Assembly (NCBI GenBank): GCA_002897115.2
Contig: BCIH01000006.1
Span: forward strand, 953,156-1,017,155
Source of the DNA: Prototheca cutis
Taxonomy: Eukaryota; Chlorophyta; Trebouxiophyceae; Chlorellales; Chlorellaceae
DNA length: 64,000 nucleotides
Direction: 5' to 3'
This document shows positions 26,201-36,972 of the stretch, one piece after another. A model generated the notes under the pieces. It did not search any database. It saw only the letters and a program-made list of their open reading frames with translations, and had not been told where the DNA came from. A program made the translations under genes and the position numbers. Every line of letters begins with the position of its first letter. Position 1 is the stretch's first letter.

Positions 26201-29200
26201 ATATGCAAGCACCCAATGCCGCCCCCCCCCCCCCCCCCCCCCCCCCCCCCCNNNNNNNNNNNNNNNNNNNNNNNNNNNNNNNNNNNNNNNNNNNNNNNNN
26301 NNNNNNNNNNNNNNNNNNNNNNNNNNNNNNNNNNNNNNNNNNNNNNNNNNNAACCAATAGGCAGCATGACGGGCATGCCGCACTGGCCATTCACGCGTTC
26401 CTCCTGCTGATCTGTGAAGAGCTCAAGGACGTGCCCAGCGCCGCCGAGCCTGCCTCGGTGCGCCCTTCCATGAGCCAACGGGGGACCCTGGCTTCCTGCG
26501 ACGGGCCGGGGGCCACACTCATGCACGAGCTGCTGGCATGCATCCGACGCACACTGCGCCGCGGTGCAGCAGCACAGCGTGCCCTCTACACAGGCATTCC
26601 CATCCTGCTCCGGGTCGACCCCGCCTCCAAGGTGGGTGCTTGGGTTCCAGTGCCTATGGCAGGGTGTGGAGATTGCAAAGAGCGATTGTGCTGCCAGCTC
26701 ATGCTGGCTTGGCGAGCCCATTGGACCTTGCCCTGAACGGGTGCTGGCGGTCTTGCATTGAAGAAGAAGGAACGCACGAATCCGCTCTCATAAACTGCTT
26801 CAAACAACCCTCTATGAAAAAGGCGGTCGTGCTGGACGTCCTGTCGCGGTGGTTGGAACAGTGTGTCAGCACTGACCAGACGAAACCCCCCGTGTTTCTG
26901 CAAGACTCGGCGCTACCCAGCACGGATGAGCTGCGGGCCATGGAGGCCCTGCCAGAGCTGCTCGCCTGCGTCCATGACCTCTGCTACCCCTGGGACTCGG
27001 GTGGGTGGCGGTGGGGAGTGAGGGTGGGGGGCAGCCGGAGGGAGTGACCTGAATCAACACTGCTGTATCCCATATTCGATGCCTGGTACCGGGGCCCCAC
27101 AAACACAACACAATACATCCCCCCCCCAGATGCTGTCCCAGCACGAGGTTCACTCAAGGAATCTTTTGACGACGTCATCCGGCGCCTGTCAGAGTACCCG
27201 CTTGAGGCGTTTGGGGTGAGCGACATGCTTGGTAGTGCTGGAGCTGGTCGTGGAATGACGGGATGTGGAAAGAAGAGCGGAGCCCGACGTGGAAAATGAT
27301 GAGAGTGCCATGCAGTGGCTTGAAATGGACATTTTCCCCACAGAGTAGCACTGCTGCACACCCTGCGCCATGCTCATCTCCATGCTGTGCAGATTGATGC
27401 GAGCATGGACCTGTCAAGCAGCGGAGCGGCCGCACTTTCCACCTGGGCCGCGGCCCTCATGCGATGCTTTGAAGTGGCCATGGAGGCCGTCGTCCGGGCC
27501 TTGTCCGGTATCAGAGTTGGGAAGAAAGGTGAGTTGTCGCATTGGTCCATGTGTGCATGAGCAAACGTGGCATTTTGCTTGCTAGGATTGGCGCCCCATG
27601 GGCTGGTGCCAGGGCGTTGCTGTTTCTAGGAATGAACCTGATCGCTTCTGATCTCACTCTATCACGAACGAAACTGCCACCTGTCATTCACAGCTCGAGC
27701 CCCACCAACCACATGAAATTTAGGCGCAGCGGAGCACAACACCCACACAGCTGGTCACCGGCTGCGGCATGTCTTCCGGCAGCACCAACGGCTCGCGAGC
27801 CTGCTGGCGGCTGGGAGATCTCAGCCCAGCCGCCGGGCAGTCGGTGGATCCGACCGCGGCGGAACGACACGCATCCTGGGCCCAGCCGCTTGGGGCCACG
27901 ACGCCTGGTCTGGCCCGCAGGTCCTCAGCACAAGAGCAATATGCCGGATGCTGACAGGGATTGCAGGGGATGGGCTGGTGACGTCGGTGGTTGCGGTGCA
28001 TGATGCGGGTGATGAGCCAACAGATGGGTCCAGTGGCACCACTGGGACTGAGTCACCCTCTGGCAATGGCGATGACAGTGCTGCCTGTCCACACCAGGCT
28101 CTGGTCAGGGACCCCCGCTTCCGGTGCGCCGTGCTCGTTGCGGCGGCTCGCGCGCTGCATGCCAGCGCACATGCCCCCAAGGCCCAAGCTGTTCGAGCCG
28201 GCGTCGTTGGCGATGATGAGCTGGAGCGGCTGGCGCTCAGGGTCCTGGCCGTCCCAGAGTGGAGGCAGCTGGCCGGACCTTCTGCACATGTCATCCACCT
28301 CTTGGTTGGTGCCGGCTGGTCCATGCTGGCCGTGTGTTTGTTTTTGCCTGTTTGTTTTGGGAGTGCAATGGGTGGAACGGCGGTGTTATTTATTGGTTCA
28401 ACAAATTGATTGGTCTGAGATGCGTGCCTGCATGGCGCTGGCTGACTCTGGTCTACTTTGTCGGTACCCCCTGGAATCCAGGTGCACGCGCTTGCGGGAG
28501 GCCGACCAGAGGCCATGGATGCCGCACAACTGCATGCAGCAGTGCGGTGCCTGGTGGAGCTGCTCGGCGTGCCGCAGACCAGGGAAGAAGGCGCCGAACT
28601 GCTGCGCGCCGTGGGAGGAGCCGTCGGCGACCTGGCGGCCACGCAGGAGGCGGGCGCTCAGCTTGTGAATGACATGCTGCGGGAGGATGACGGTGATGAC
28701 CGTGCTGCTGGGCCAGGCACTTCAAACGGTGACTCCTCACCTCTCGACGGCTCTGGCTCTGGCCGCAATGGCAAAGCCCCAGCAGTCGACAAGGCCACAG
28801 AGGCTCAAGGTTTGTCCGTCCTGCTATCCATCATCAACGCGTTTGCCAGGCATAACCAGGCCCGGGAACTGGCCATGTGCTGCAGCGCCTGGACCCGAGC
28901 GATAGGGGTTTGGCTACCGCACCCAAAGGGCAGCGCACACGCCTTCCCACGTGCGCTCCGGTGCTGCACGCAGCTGGTACCGTCCTCGGGCGTCTCCAAA
29001 GTGAGTGGAACTGCGGCGTTCGGGGGGGTGTAAGGGGTTAGCCTACTGCTGTGCTTGACCCCTTGTGACAAGGATGTTTTGGAAGCTGTTGCTGAATGCC
29101 CGGGGAGCAGCATGTGTCTATCGACCTCCTCGCCCCAGAGTGGATCCAGAGATCCATCCATGCCGCCACTGGCAAACACAGGCTGCCGTTGCTGCGGCTG

Positions 29201-30670
29201 CCAGAGCCATCACCCGCGCCGAGTGGGCAAACTGTCAGTGGCGCGAGCGCGCCGGTCCGGCCATGGGGTGTGCTTGGCTGGAAGCCGCCGCCACACGTGC
29301 CACGGCGTGGATGACGGGAAGCCAGCCGGAAGGTGCAGGCGACCTGTCGTGGGTGACTGTGGACACCGCAGAGGCAGTGGTGAGTGAGCGGCCTGACTGG
29401 TGCCATCAGTGGCCCAACGCGTGGATGACATTACATGGCATGTGCAGAGCGATTGTGTGGGTGTGGGCGGCAAACGACCAGAGTCTGTTCTGCACAGGAG
29501 AGGGCGGAGGCTCACGATGCAGGGACACCGGAGTCGGACCAGGGGCCAATCCCTTGAAAACAAAAAATTGAAACACATTCATCTGCACTTACAGATGGAC
29601 ACGGTGCACGAGATTCTGGCAGAACTGCTGCAGGAGCTGCATGGCACAGGCTGTGGCAAAAAGGGCGCTTGCCTCTCTGACGCCAAGCTCGCTGCACTGT
29701 CCCAGCGCCTCAATCACCTGGTCTGTTAATCGCGCAAACCTGAGTGGTGCTTTTGTTATTTAGGGGGAGTGCAATTTGCACGTGAATGCGTGTATTTCCA
29801 CGTGCATGGGGTGCATGCATTCATCATTGTCCTGGGTTTCAAAGCGTGCCAATACATGCCTTCCCACTCATCAACCTCGTCCGGAGGAAGGCCCACTCAC
29901 CACCAAGGCACGCCCATATGCCCCCCTTTCCCCCTTTCCAAAACCCCAAACACACAGACACGGGTGATTGAGCCGCAGTTGGTGCCCACAGCGACGTGGC
30001 CACCCGGCGTTCGGGACAGTCTGACCAAGGTCCTGACGGCCCTGTACCGCACGCTGGGCAGCGTGTCTGCGCACTTGCTCGCAGGGAAGCGTGGCACGGG
30101 GCAACAGACAACCGGTGCCAGGGCGCTGCCCCCCCAATTCCTGGACCTGGTGGCCAGGGTCAATTCCTCCTGCACCCCGGCCGTGTACGCATGGGTGCAG
30201 GCGGCCGTCTTGGGGCCGGCGGCGGAAGATGGGGCAGGGAGCGGTGCTGAGAATGAGGACGACAACGCAGGTGGGGCGGCGGAGAGGCCGGCCTCCAAGC
30301 GTCGCAAGCCTGCGACCGCCAGTGGCGGGCAGAGCGCCGCTCGCTGGGTCAGGAAGGAGGCCAGCCTCGTGCCCCACCTCATCTTCAGCATCGAGGACCA
30401 CGAGAAGAACCTTATCAAGCTCTCCAAAGCAGGTCCGGTAGTGGCTGGTGGCTGGCTCCTTTTCTGTGTGTGAGCGCGTCATTCGTGCTGCAAATGCGTG
30501 ATTGACGGCTGGGCCACGTTGCTCTGCAGAGGCCCCTGCGGTGATGCTCTCTACCAACTCTCCCAACACACTCCATCCCCCCCCCAGGCCACCTGAATCT
30601 GATGCTCACAGCCAAGCGGGCCACCAACCGGGACTTCAAGATCCAGTTGGCTCCTCGACGGGCCGATTGA
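23239..30670 (+). CDS. FANCI: Fanconi anaemia group I protein homologue
   Basis: FANCI pairs with FANCD2 as a DNA clamp in interstrand-crosslink repair. Frame-checked exons are 23239-23391, 23551-23760, 23919-24024, 24228-24327, 24452-24590, 24761-25429, 25570-25719, 25909-26042, 26361-26631, one ending 27000, 27130-27215, and further exons to 30670. The N-terminus (MLEHVIAEAAAYLKA, then VLLRAMLLATRPG) aligns with the human start. LLACIRRTLRRGAAAQRALY matches a central helix, FDDVIRRLSEYPLE the mid-region, and VPHLIFSIEDHEKNLIKLSK with ATNRDFKIQ the C-terminal signature. An internal basic patch (SKRRKP) could be a nuclear signal. The protein stops ten residues after RDFK, without the acidic and basic tail of human FANCI. 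The human Lys523 position reads Ala. Exons at about 26740, 27393-28310 and 28480-29720 are only approximately bounded. One intron contains an N gap. Confidence 0.9.
26222..26351. other. Poly-C tract followed by 100-N assembly gap
   Basis: Thirty C precede exactly 100 N inside a FANCI intron. The fixed length suggests a scaffold placeholder. The exons either side (ending 26042, starting 26361) still join in frame, so probably no coding sequence is lost. Confidence 0.95.
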
Positions 30671-31172
30671 AGTACGTAGGGGCGAGGGTCTAATAAGACT
30701 GGTGGACAGCAGAACACAGAGGCACCATGACGGTATTTTCATTCTCAAATCTGCACGCCGACTGGGAAACCGTGATTTGTATTCATGACATCGCCGCCGT
30801 GCCACCTGTTGCCCAGTCAATCGGTGTACAACAAACGGCAGCCGAAATTAAGGGGAAAAGTTCAAGCAGCCAATGGAGCGGTTCATTGATCGCTGAGAGC
30901 GCAGCTGGGGCATTGTCAACAGGACAAACAGCGCAGCATGAAAGCGAGTAGTATTCCCGGTGCAGAAGGGGAGCACTCATGTCAAGTGTAGGGCTTGCTG
31001 CAAGGCGAATGCAGTTTTTCCTAACGAGCGAGGCAAGGCGCCAGCTGGGGTAAGGGTGTCGGATTTGCAGGCCTCTGCCATGGCAATATCATCTCCCACC
31101 AGGGCCTTCTGCACGAAATGAAAACGGGTTCCGTCTTCCCTGCCCCCTTTTCCTCGCCACGGCAATAACGCA
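30671..31172. other. Intergenic region between convergent genes
   Basis: 3' flanks of FANCI (plus) and the amino-acid transporter (minus). A 74-codon plus-strand ORF at 30727 has no recognisable features and is not called. Confidence 0.5.
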
Positions 31173-32975
31173 TCATCGGTTGGCCAGCTGCACGATGACG
31201 TTGCGTGTGCTGCCGACGAGTGCGAGGAGGGCCAGCAGGCCGCAGCTGGCGGCGATGGCGATGTTGACCGCTCTTTCCACCCCGCGCGGCCGCTCGCTGA
31301 CGAGCCACATGATGGGGGGCAGGACGAATGTCATGGGCACCAGCCCCAGCGAGGAGATGATGCCCATGACTTCGGCGAAAAAGGGCACCGCAATGGCGAC
31401 CGCGGTGACTGCGGCAACGTAAAGGCTTCGTACGATCACGCGCATGGGCGCCGCGCGGGGGGGCGGGCGGCCGTCTCGTCGGCGAGCTTCCCGCAGCCGC
31501 CCCTCGACCAGCGCAAACACGGGCTGGGCAAACACCTGGTAGGCCGCCGCCATGTGCACGACGACCGCCGCGTTGGCGACCTTGCGAAGCCAGGACGGCC
31601 CTCCCAGACTCATCAGCACGTCTGGCGCGGCGGCCATGCCGTACGCGGCAAACCCCCCCGCACCGACGGAGTAGTAAGCAGACACGATGACGGCGTAGGC
31701 CGCGGCGACGCTGACCATCATCGTTTTCAATGTGGAGTGCGAGTTGACGGGTATCGCGAGGGTGGCTTGGATCTCGGGCAGCACGCCCTGGCCGCCAAAC
31801 ACGAATCCCATGGAACCCAGGGCATTCAGGATGCCAAAGGCCGTGGAGGCGGGGCTGTCGACGCGGGGGGGCCCAGCGCTGGCGGCGCCGGTGCCGTGTG
31901 CGGCTTGGACACAGCTGACCACCGCGGCGATGCCGGTGTACAANAAGCTCATGGCCGCGCCGATGGCGCTGACCCACCAGATGCTGTGCAGCTCGGGCAG
32001 CTGGCTGGCTACGAGTTGGAGCACGGCAAAACCGCCGATCCAGGGCGCGATGCCCTCGGCACACGCCGCGCCCGTGCACGAAGCACCCAGCAGACCCTTG
32101 AGATTCTGGCCTGCGGCCACGGAATAGGTAATGCACAGGCCCACTAAAAGAACATTCTGNACAGGGGCCACGGTCCACATCGCCAGACGCGGGCCCAGCA
32201 CTGCCCGGCCCATCGATTGGTAGTCGTTCAGCCGCCGGCCGGGGGCGCCCCGTTCATGCAGCGCCGCCAGAAGGTACGACGTGTAGATGGAAGCCGCGGT
32301 GAGCAATGTCAGGGTCAGCGTGCCCGCCACCCAGCCGAGGTAACTCATCGCGTATGGCAAGCCCAGCACACCTGCAGGCGTTGTGCACTTGGATGGGAGT
32401 TCTTCCTTTGTGTGATGTACTGCTTGTTTGTGTGGAAAGCAGGGCCAGGAATTTGCGAGCTGTGCCCCGGAGTTTGCCGAGATGACGCTCCCCAGCCACC
32501 GCAAGTCCCCAGAAGCAAGTGCGTCGGCGGGGCTGTCACACCAGGAAAGACCCACCCACAGCCGTGTTCGGACCTGCTCCGACCATGGCGCAGACAGAGT
32601 GAAACGTGGCATGGTACCACTTGGCTGTAGGGAGGGGGGTGGGAACAGAGGGGTTGGGTATGCCATGCCAAGGCAGCTGTCATGACATGATCAGGACACA
32701 TGCCGGTTGGCATGAGAGCGTACGCCCATGGCCAGTCAGTTCCCAAGGTCCCAGGAGCGCGCAGCCCGAGATGCCAGTCCCCGCACCCACACAGACACAG
32801 CAACACCTTTGGGCAGGGGGTGCTCAATCTCCACTTCAAAGGTGACCATGGAGTCTGGGCGCCCCGTCANAATGGCTTCTGTATCCGTGTCTGGGCCGTA
32901 GACCTCCAGATCATGCCCATTCGGCGGGCCCACTCCATTGCTCGTCCATTCCTGGAGCTTCCCGTTGGAGGCCAT
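31173..32975 (-). CDS. AAAP-family amino-acid transporter (LHT/AAP-like)
   Basis: Proton-coupled amino-acid permease of the AAAP (auxin/amino acid permease) family. Three exons join in frame: 32807-32975, 32574-32624 and 31173-32371. The short middle exon encodes KWYHATFHSVCAMVGAG, which continues into VLGLPYAMSYLGWVAG: the first transmembrane helix and the most conserved AAAP signature. It is followed by NDYQSMGRAVLGP, FGILNALGSMGFVFGGQGV, PEIQATLAIP and about nine further hydrophobic helices. The 56-residue N-terminal exon is hydrophilic and presumably cytosolic. The C-terminus ends in a helix and VIVQLANR-stop. Two single N bases fall inside coding exons. Plasma-membrane location is usual for the family; the substrate cannot be read from sequence. 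Confidence 0.92.
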
Positions 32976-34436
32976 GGCCGCCCGCGTCGCGAGCAGCCCG
33001 GCTCGACCTTGCGCCGCGCCAATGCAGTAACTTCAGCCCAACAAGTGCGCTAAACACGTATNGCATGTGCACCAGTGACGCTGGCTTTGCAAAGCAAATG
33101 GAAGCAAGCAACGNCGACCGACCGCGCGGGGTTTTGCGATTTTAACCCTCGGGCCCCCGACNGACCGAGATTCTCCCCTGCCTGAGAGTGGTGGCAGCCC
33201 TGGCGGNAGCAGCAACGCTCACACAATCCTTCCCGCCTCGGGATTCTTTCCGGCTCTTACAGCATTGGCACTTTTCAATAGTATACACTGCCGTTCGCAG
33301 CAAAACAACTGGGCTCAAGCTCCCGCAGCTCAGTCAAGGGAACCATCCATTTGATACCTCCTCCAGAGGTCGTCGATGGGCTGGAGCGGATGGGGATTGG
33401 CCCGGACAACCACACGTNACGCACCATCCGAATCAGCCAAGGCTTGGGTCGACATGGCTGTCAGCAGTCATCTGCCCGTCTCTGCATGCGACTCTTCGCC
33501 TCATGCTCCTTCCTGCTCCGCTCGTCGCTGCACCCGCTGCAGATGCAGCCTGCCCAGCATCAGGTTGAACTCATGGTACACTGTCCAGGCATCGCCGTGC
33601 TCGTGCATGAGGCCGACCACGGACTGACCAGAGGAGGCCGCCACCTGAGGGCCGCTGGACGTGGCCTCCTGAAGGTGGCACAGCTGCGGGCCCGAGTGCT
33701 GCTGCCCAGGCTGCCCAACGCCCCAGTCAACCTGTGTGGGCACATGGAGCTTCAAGGGTGTCAGACACATCACAGTCCATGATGCATGCCTTTTGAGGTA
33801 CTGTGTGAGCACCGCTCCTCTTGCTCCTCGCCAGGTGGCGCACGCCCAGGCTCACCTGGGTGCCGGCACCGGTCTGAAGGCGCTTCACCTCACTGCAGAG
33901 CTCCTCGACGTCGTGCTGCGTTCAATGAAGACACCAAGCGACAATCNTTTTTGCCACGAACTCTATCATGTTTAAACCAAGCTGTGTCAACGCTGTGCTT
34001 GCTGTCGCAGTTCGCCCTGCGCGCACCTGTCCCTCTGGCTCCCTCAGGCGCTTGGCCATACAACCCGGTCCCCGGCTGCAGCCGCTCTAAGAGCTCCCCG
34101 ACCGCGTCAGAGGACCATTATGGTACACGCGACAGCAATCCATGCGCAGCCATACCCAGCGACAAGCTGCCCGAGCCATGGTCGAGTGTCTGCAGCTGAT
34201 CATGCCGGGCTTCTCNGGTTCCGGGCGATGGATTTTTGGAGTGCTCCCTGGGTCGAGGGTTTGCACCAAGTCAGCCGCAACCCCGCCCCAATCCGTCATC
34301 ACCAGATTCACCCCCACCATTGCCGCCAAACGCGTGCAATATTTTCAAAGCAAATTCGACTGCGATAATATATTGCGTGTGGTGTAATTATATAACTTGT
34401 GTCTTGTCCGTCTTGCTCGAACCATCGACGTGCACG
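32976..34436. other. Intergenic region with a possible small minus-strand gene
   Basis: Minus-strand reading gives fragments that could be exons: an ATG frame at 34087-34329 (MAAMVGVNLVMTDWGGV), a consensus-bounded piece near 33865-33930 (HDVEELCSEVKRLQ), and 33501-33730 (VDWGVGQPGQQHS to QRRAEQEGA-stop). The last two could splice together. I recognise no family and the frames are not mutually secure. The upstream end lies close to the start of the ribosomal protein gene, so a shared promoter would be expected if the gene is real. Confidence 0.25.
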
Positions 34437-34928
34437 ATGCCCGTCTATGAGCTGTTCTGCCTGGCCAAGCCGGCCCTGGGCAAGGTGCAGCTGGCCTCCA
34501 TGATAACCGACATTGGCAAGATGGTGCTCTCCAGCGGCGGTGTGCTGACGGACGTGCGGTCCTACGGCANGCAGCAGTTGGCGTATGACATCAGGCGGCC
34601 TGGCGAGCGGTACCCCGAGGTGCGGGGCNGCTCGATGCATGCATTGCGCTGCAAGGCATGGAACCTAAAAGAAGCATTGCAGCGATTGCACGCTTCGGGG
34701 GTTATGGACGACGACTGCACCCTCCCGCCGCAGGCCAACATGTGGCAACTGACGTTTGCCGCCAAGCCCGAGGTGCTGTCCGAGATCGACCACACCCTGC
34801 GGGTGGACGAGTCGGTACTGCGGTGGCTCGTGCAGAAGCGCAAGTACCTGGACAACCTGCCCAATACCTACCGCGTGTCCAAGATGGCGCAGCTTGCAGA
34901 CCAGCCGGCCNGTAGCCAAGCGGCATGA
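34437..34928 (+). CDS. MRPS6: Organellar small-subunit ribosomal protein bS6 (mitochondrial type)
   Basis: Two exons, 34437-34619 and 34734-34928, splice in phase 0 to give about 125 residues. The start MPVYELFCLAKPALGK has the bS6 beginning (Met-Pro-x-Tyr-Glu-Leu). It is followed by MITDIGKMVLSSGGVLTDVRSYG, LAYDIRRPGERYPE and, in exon 2, MWQLTFAAKPEVLSEIDHTL with VLRWLVQKRKY, the helix-strand order of S6. bS6 binds the central domain of the small-subunit rRNA with bS18. Because the mature-like start is at residue 1, there is no long cleavable presequence, as in animal MRPS6, so a mitochondrial role is likelier than a plastid one. Three single N bases fall in the gene, two of them in exons. 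Confidence 0.88.
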   Translation: MPVYELFCLAKPALGKVQLASMITDIGKMVLSSGGVLTDVRSYGXQQLAYDIRRPGERYPEVRGXSMHALRCKAWNLKEALQRLHASGVMDDDCTLPPQANMWQLTFAAKPEVLSEIDHTLRVDESVLRWLVQKRKYLDNLPNTYRVSKMAQLADQPAXSQAA

Positions 34929-36972
34929 ACGTTGGAGTTGCCATCAGCGACGCTCATGGAATGAATTGGGCTCAGCACATTTTTACGCTCCACTGCACTG
35001 TGAGTAAGGGTCCTCTCAACAGAGGAGCGTGATGCCAATGCACGGTGATGGGTCTGTTGCCATTGCTTTTCCTGTCCCTTTCCCTTTCCAACGTCGATTT
35101 GGCTGCCGTGGCACGTGATGATCAAGTTTTCAAGTTATCCCTGTCCGAGCCGCCACAAAGGCCGGCGACGGTGCGGACTCTCATTAGCTCTATCTGATGC
35201 CACATGCCCTGCTTTCCGGTTTCGAGCATCTGCCGTGAAGATGACGCAAACTTATCAAACTCAACAGGACTGAGAAGGTCCTTGAGACCTGTGTTGACAA
35301 ATTTCCCCGCTGTCCTGAGCAGATGCACCCCGTATTTGTTTTATAACTCTTTGTTTTGTCTGTGATTGACGCTGTCGACATGATTTTATGGCCGACCTTT
35401 GGAAGTGCTGTCGACTCGTGAATGGTTCCCGACCTGACTCATCCGAGGCCCAACTGCCCTTCCCCAACACAGGACTAACCAACCTCTGCCTGACCCTCCA
35501 GCTGTTGCCGGACTGCTGGGAAAGCAGCATTTCATTACGACTGTACATCCCCGACGTCCTGCCCACCATTCAAACCTGAGGTATGCAAATTGCGCATGGA
35601 TATCTTGAAAGGGCCCTTTTTCCTCGCATGGAGGACAAACGTCGTCCTGCATGCATGGTGCCCCACACCCCGGGCGATCTTGGCAAGCCCAATGGTTACA
35701 TTTCCTTTTGACNCACTTTCACTTTGTTTCAATGCTGACACCCATCACACGGTGGCACCGATGATGAAGTTTTCTTAGGGCGTTTCTCAATACATTCGCA
35801 GTGCCCGTTCTAGAGCTTTCGCCTCGCCGGGCTTGAGAGCTGATGCGGCCAAACCTTCCTTGGATGTCTGATGGTGCCCCATGTCTTCTGTGAATTGTTC
35901 TCCCCCCTAAAGTTGCTCCGTAACGCTCCCTCTCAAAGTCTGTGTGTGGATGAGGATCCCATCAAGCAACATAGTCGGATTCCTTCTGAATTCTTTGATG
36001 TTCACGCTGATCCTGACACACACGGCTTGTCATGGAACCACACTGGTGGTTTTCGTGGATTTTCTGGCCTCCCGAGAACAAAAGGAAGATAGGTGAAGTG
36101 TGCTCCACTCACTCGTGCCATGTGCCCCTCTACCTGCAGGTTGGGCGTAGGACTACGGGATTGCTCAGAAGCGCCTTAAGGAGATTGCTTCATTTTGTGT
36201 ACCGTGCAGGGCAAAGATGATGAGACCTTCTCGAGATTCGTCGACTGCCATGTGAATAGGATGGGCATGCCTCCCAAACAAATTNCCTGTTTGCCCCCGC
36301 ATTCCCTGGCCGCGTCGCTCAGAGAATGGGTTGGGTTCCTTTTTGAAAGGCAGGGCAGGTCGTGCAAGGAGGTTTTAGAAACTCCTGGAAATTGACCCTG
36401 GCACGATACTTGTTGCAACTCGGTGGTCCATCATTGAGGTGGTCCACCTTCCTATTGCCCTGCAGAGTGTGGAAATTTTCGGCCATCAGTGATGCCCAGC
36501 AACCCCCGGGGTGATGCGACGCTGTTGCTGGCTGAGCTGGTTGCATTATTTTTGCCCTGCATGGTACATGGCGCATTGTAATCTCCTGATAGACGGCACC
36601 AGTTTTGGGGGTCATGATCTTGAGAGTAAACTGTACAGTTTCAAGGGTGATTCGCATTGCAACAGAACCGCTCAAGATGTGCAGAAATGGTGAAAAAAAC
36701 TGGGATCTTGATTGCGCAGGGTGCGCAGCTTGAGGATTGGCGGGCAAGGGGTCGCAACCACACGCAATCACATGGATATCCGCAGTGCTGTCGCGTCCGC
36801 GCTGGTCCACACCGGCTGTTAGCCGGCTCAAGAAGGCTATATGGAGAAGCTCGTATCATTCGGCGTAAACTTTGCTTCTGTAATGGGGTTTTTTATGTGA
36901 TAGGTTCCTCATTTCGGGGGTCGAGGGCCTCTTCACTCCGCGGTCACGCCAGTCCCTGTGGGGGGAAACAGC
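34929..36972. other. Two-kilobase region of lower GC without a convincing gene
   Basis: The sequence is visibly less GC-rich than its neighbours. Both strands contain only short ORFs, for example minus-strand 35122-35328 (MHLLRTAGKFVNTGLK) and plus-strand 36195-36395 (MCTVQGKDDETFSRF). None matches a family I know and none links to another by convincing splice sites. No terminal repeats or transposase motifs are visible. It may be intergenic DNA, a decayed gene or element, or a rapidly evolving gene. Confidence 0.4.

Noticed and set aside
25694..26736. ORFs containing poly-Gly or poly-Pro and long X runs
   Set aside because: They read through the poly-C tract and the 100-N gap in a FANCI intron.
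31021..32178. Long minus-strand ORF of 385 codons overlapping the amino-acid transporter
   Set aside because: It is the out-of-frame shadow of the AAAP transporter, which has clear transmembrane signatures in its own frame. The shadow is Arg/His-rich and has no family motif.
33501..33812. Weak resemblance of GLMHEHGDAWTVYHEF to the SWI5 recombination mediator
   Set aside because: Only a His-Glu pair and helix length agree. The conserved SWI5 core (LHxYNExKD) is not present, so no function was assigned.
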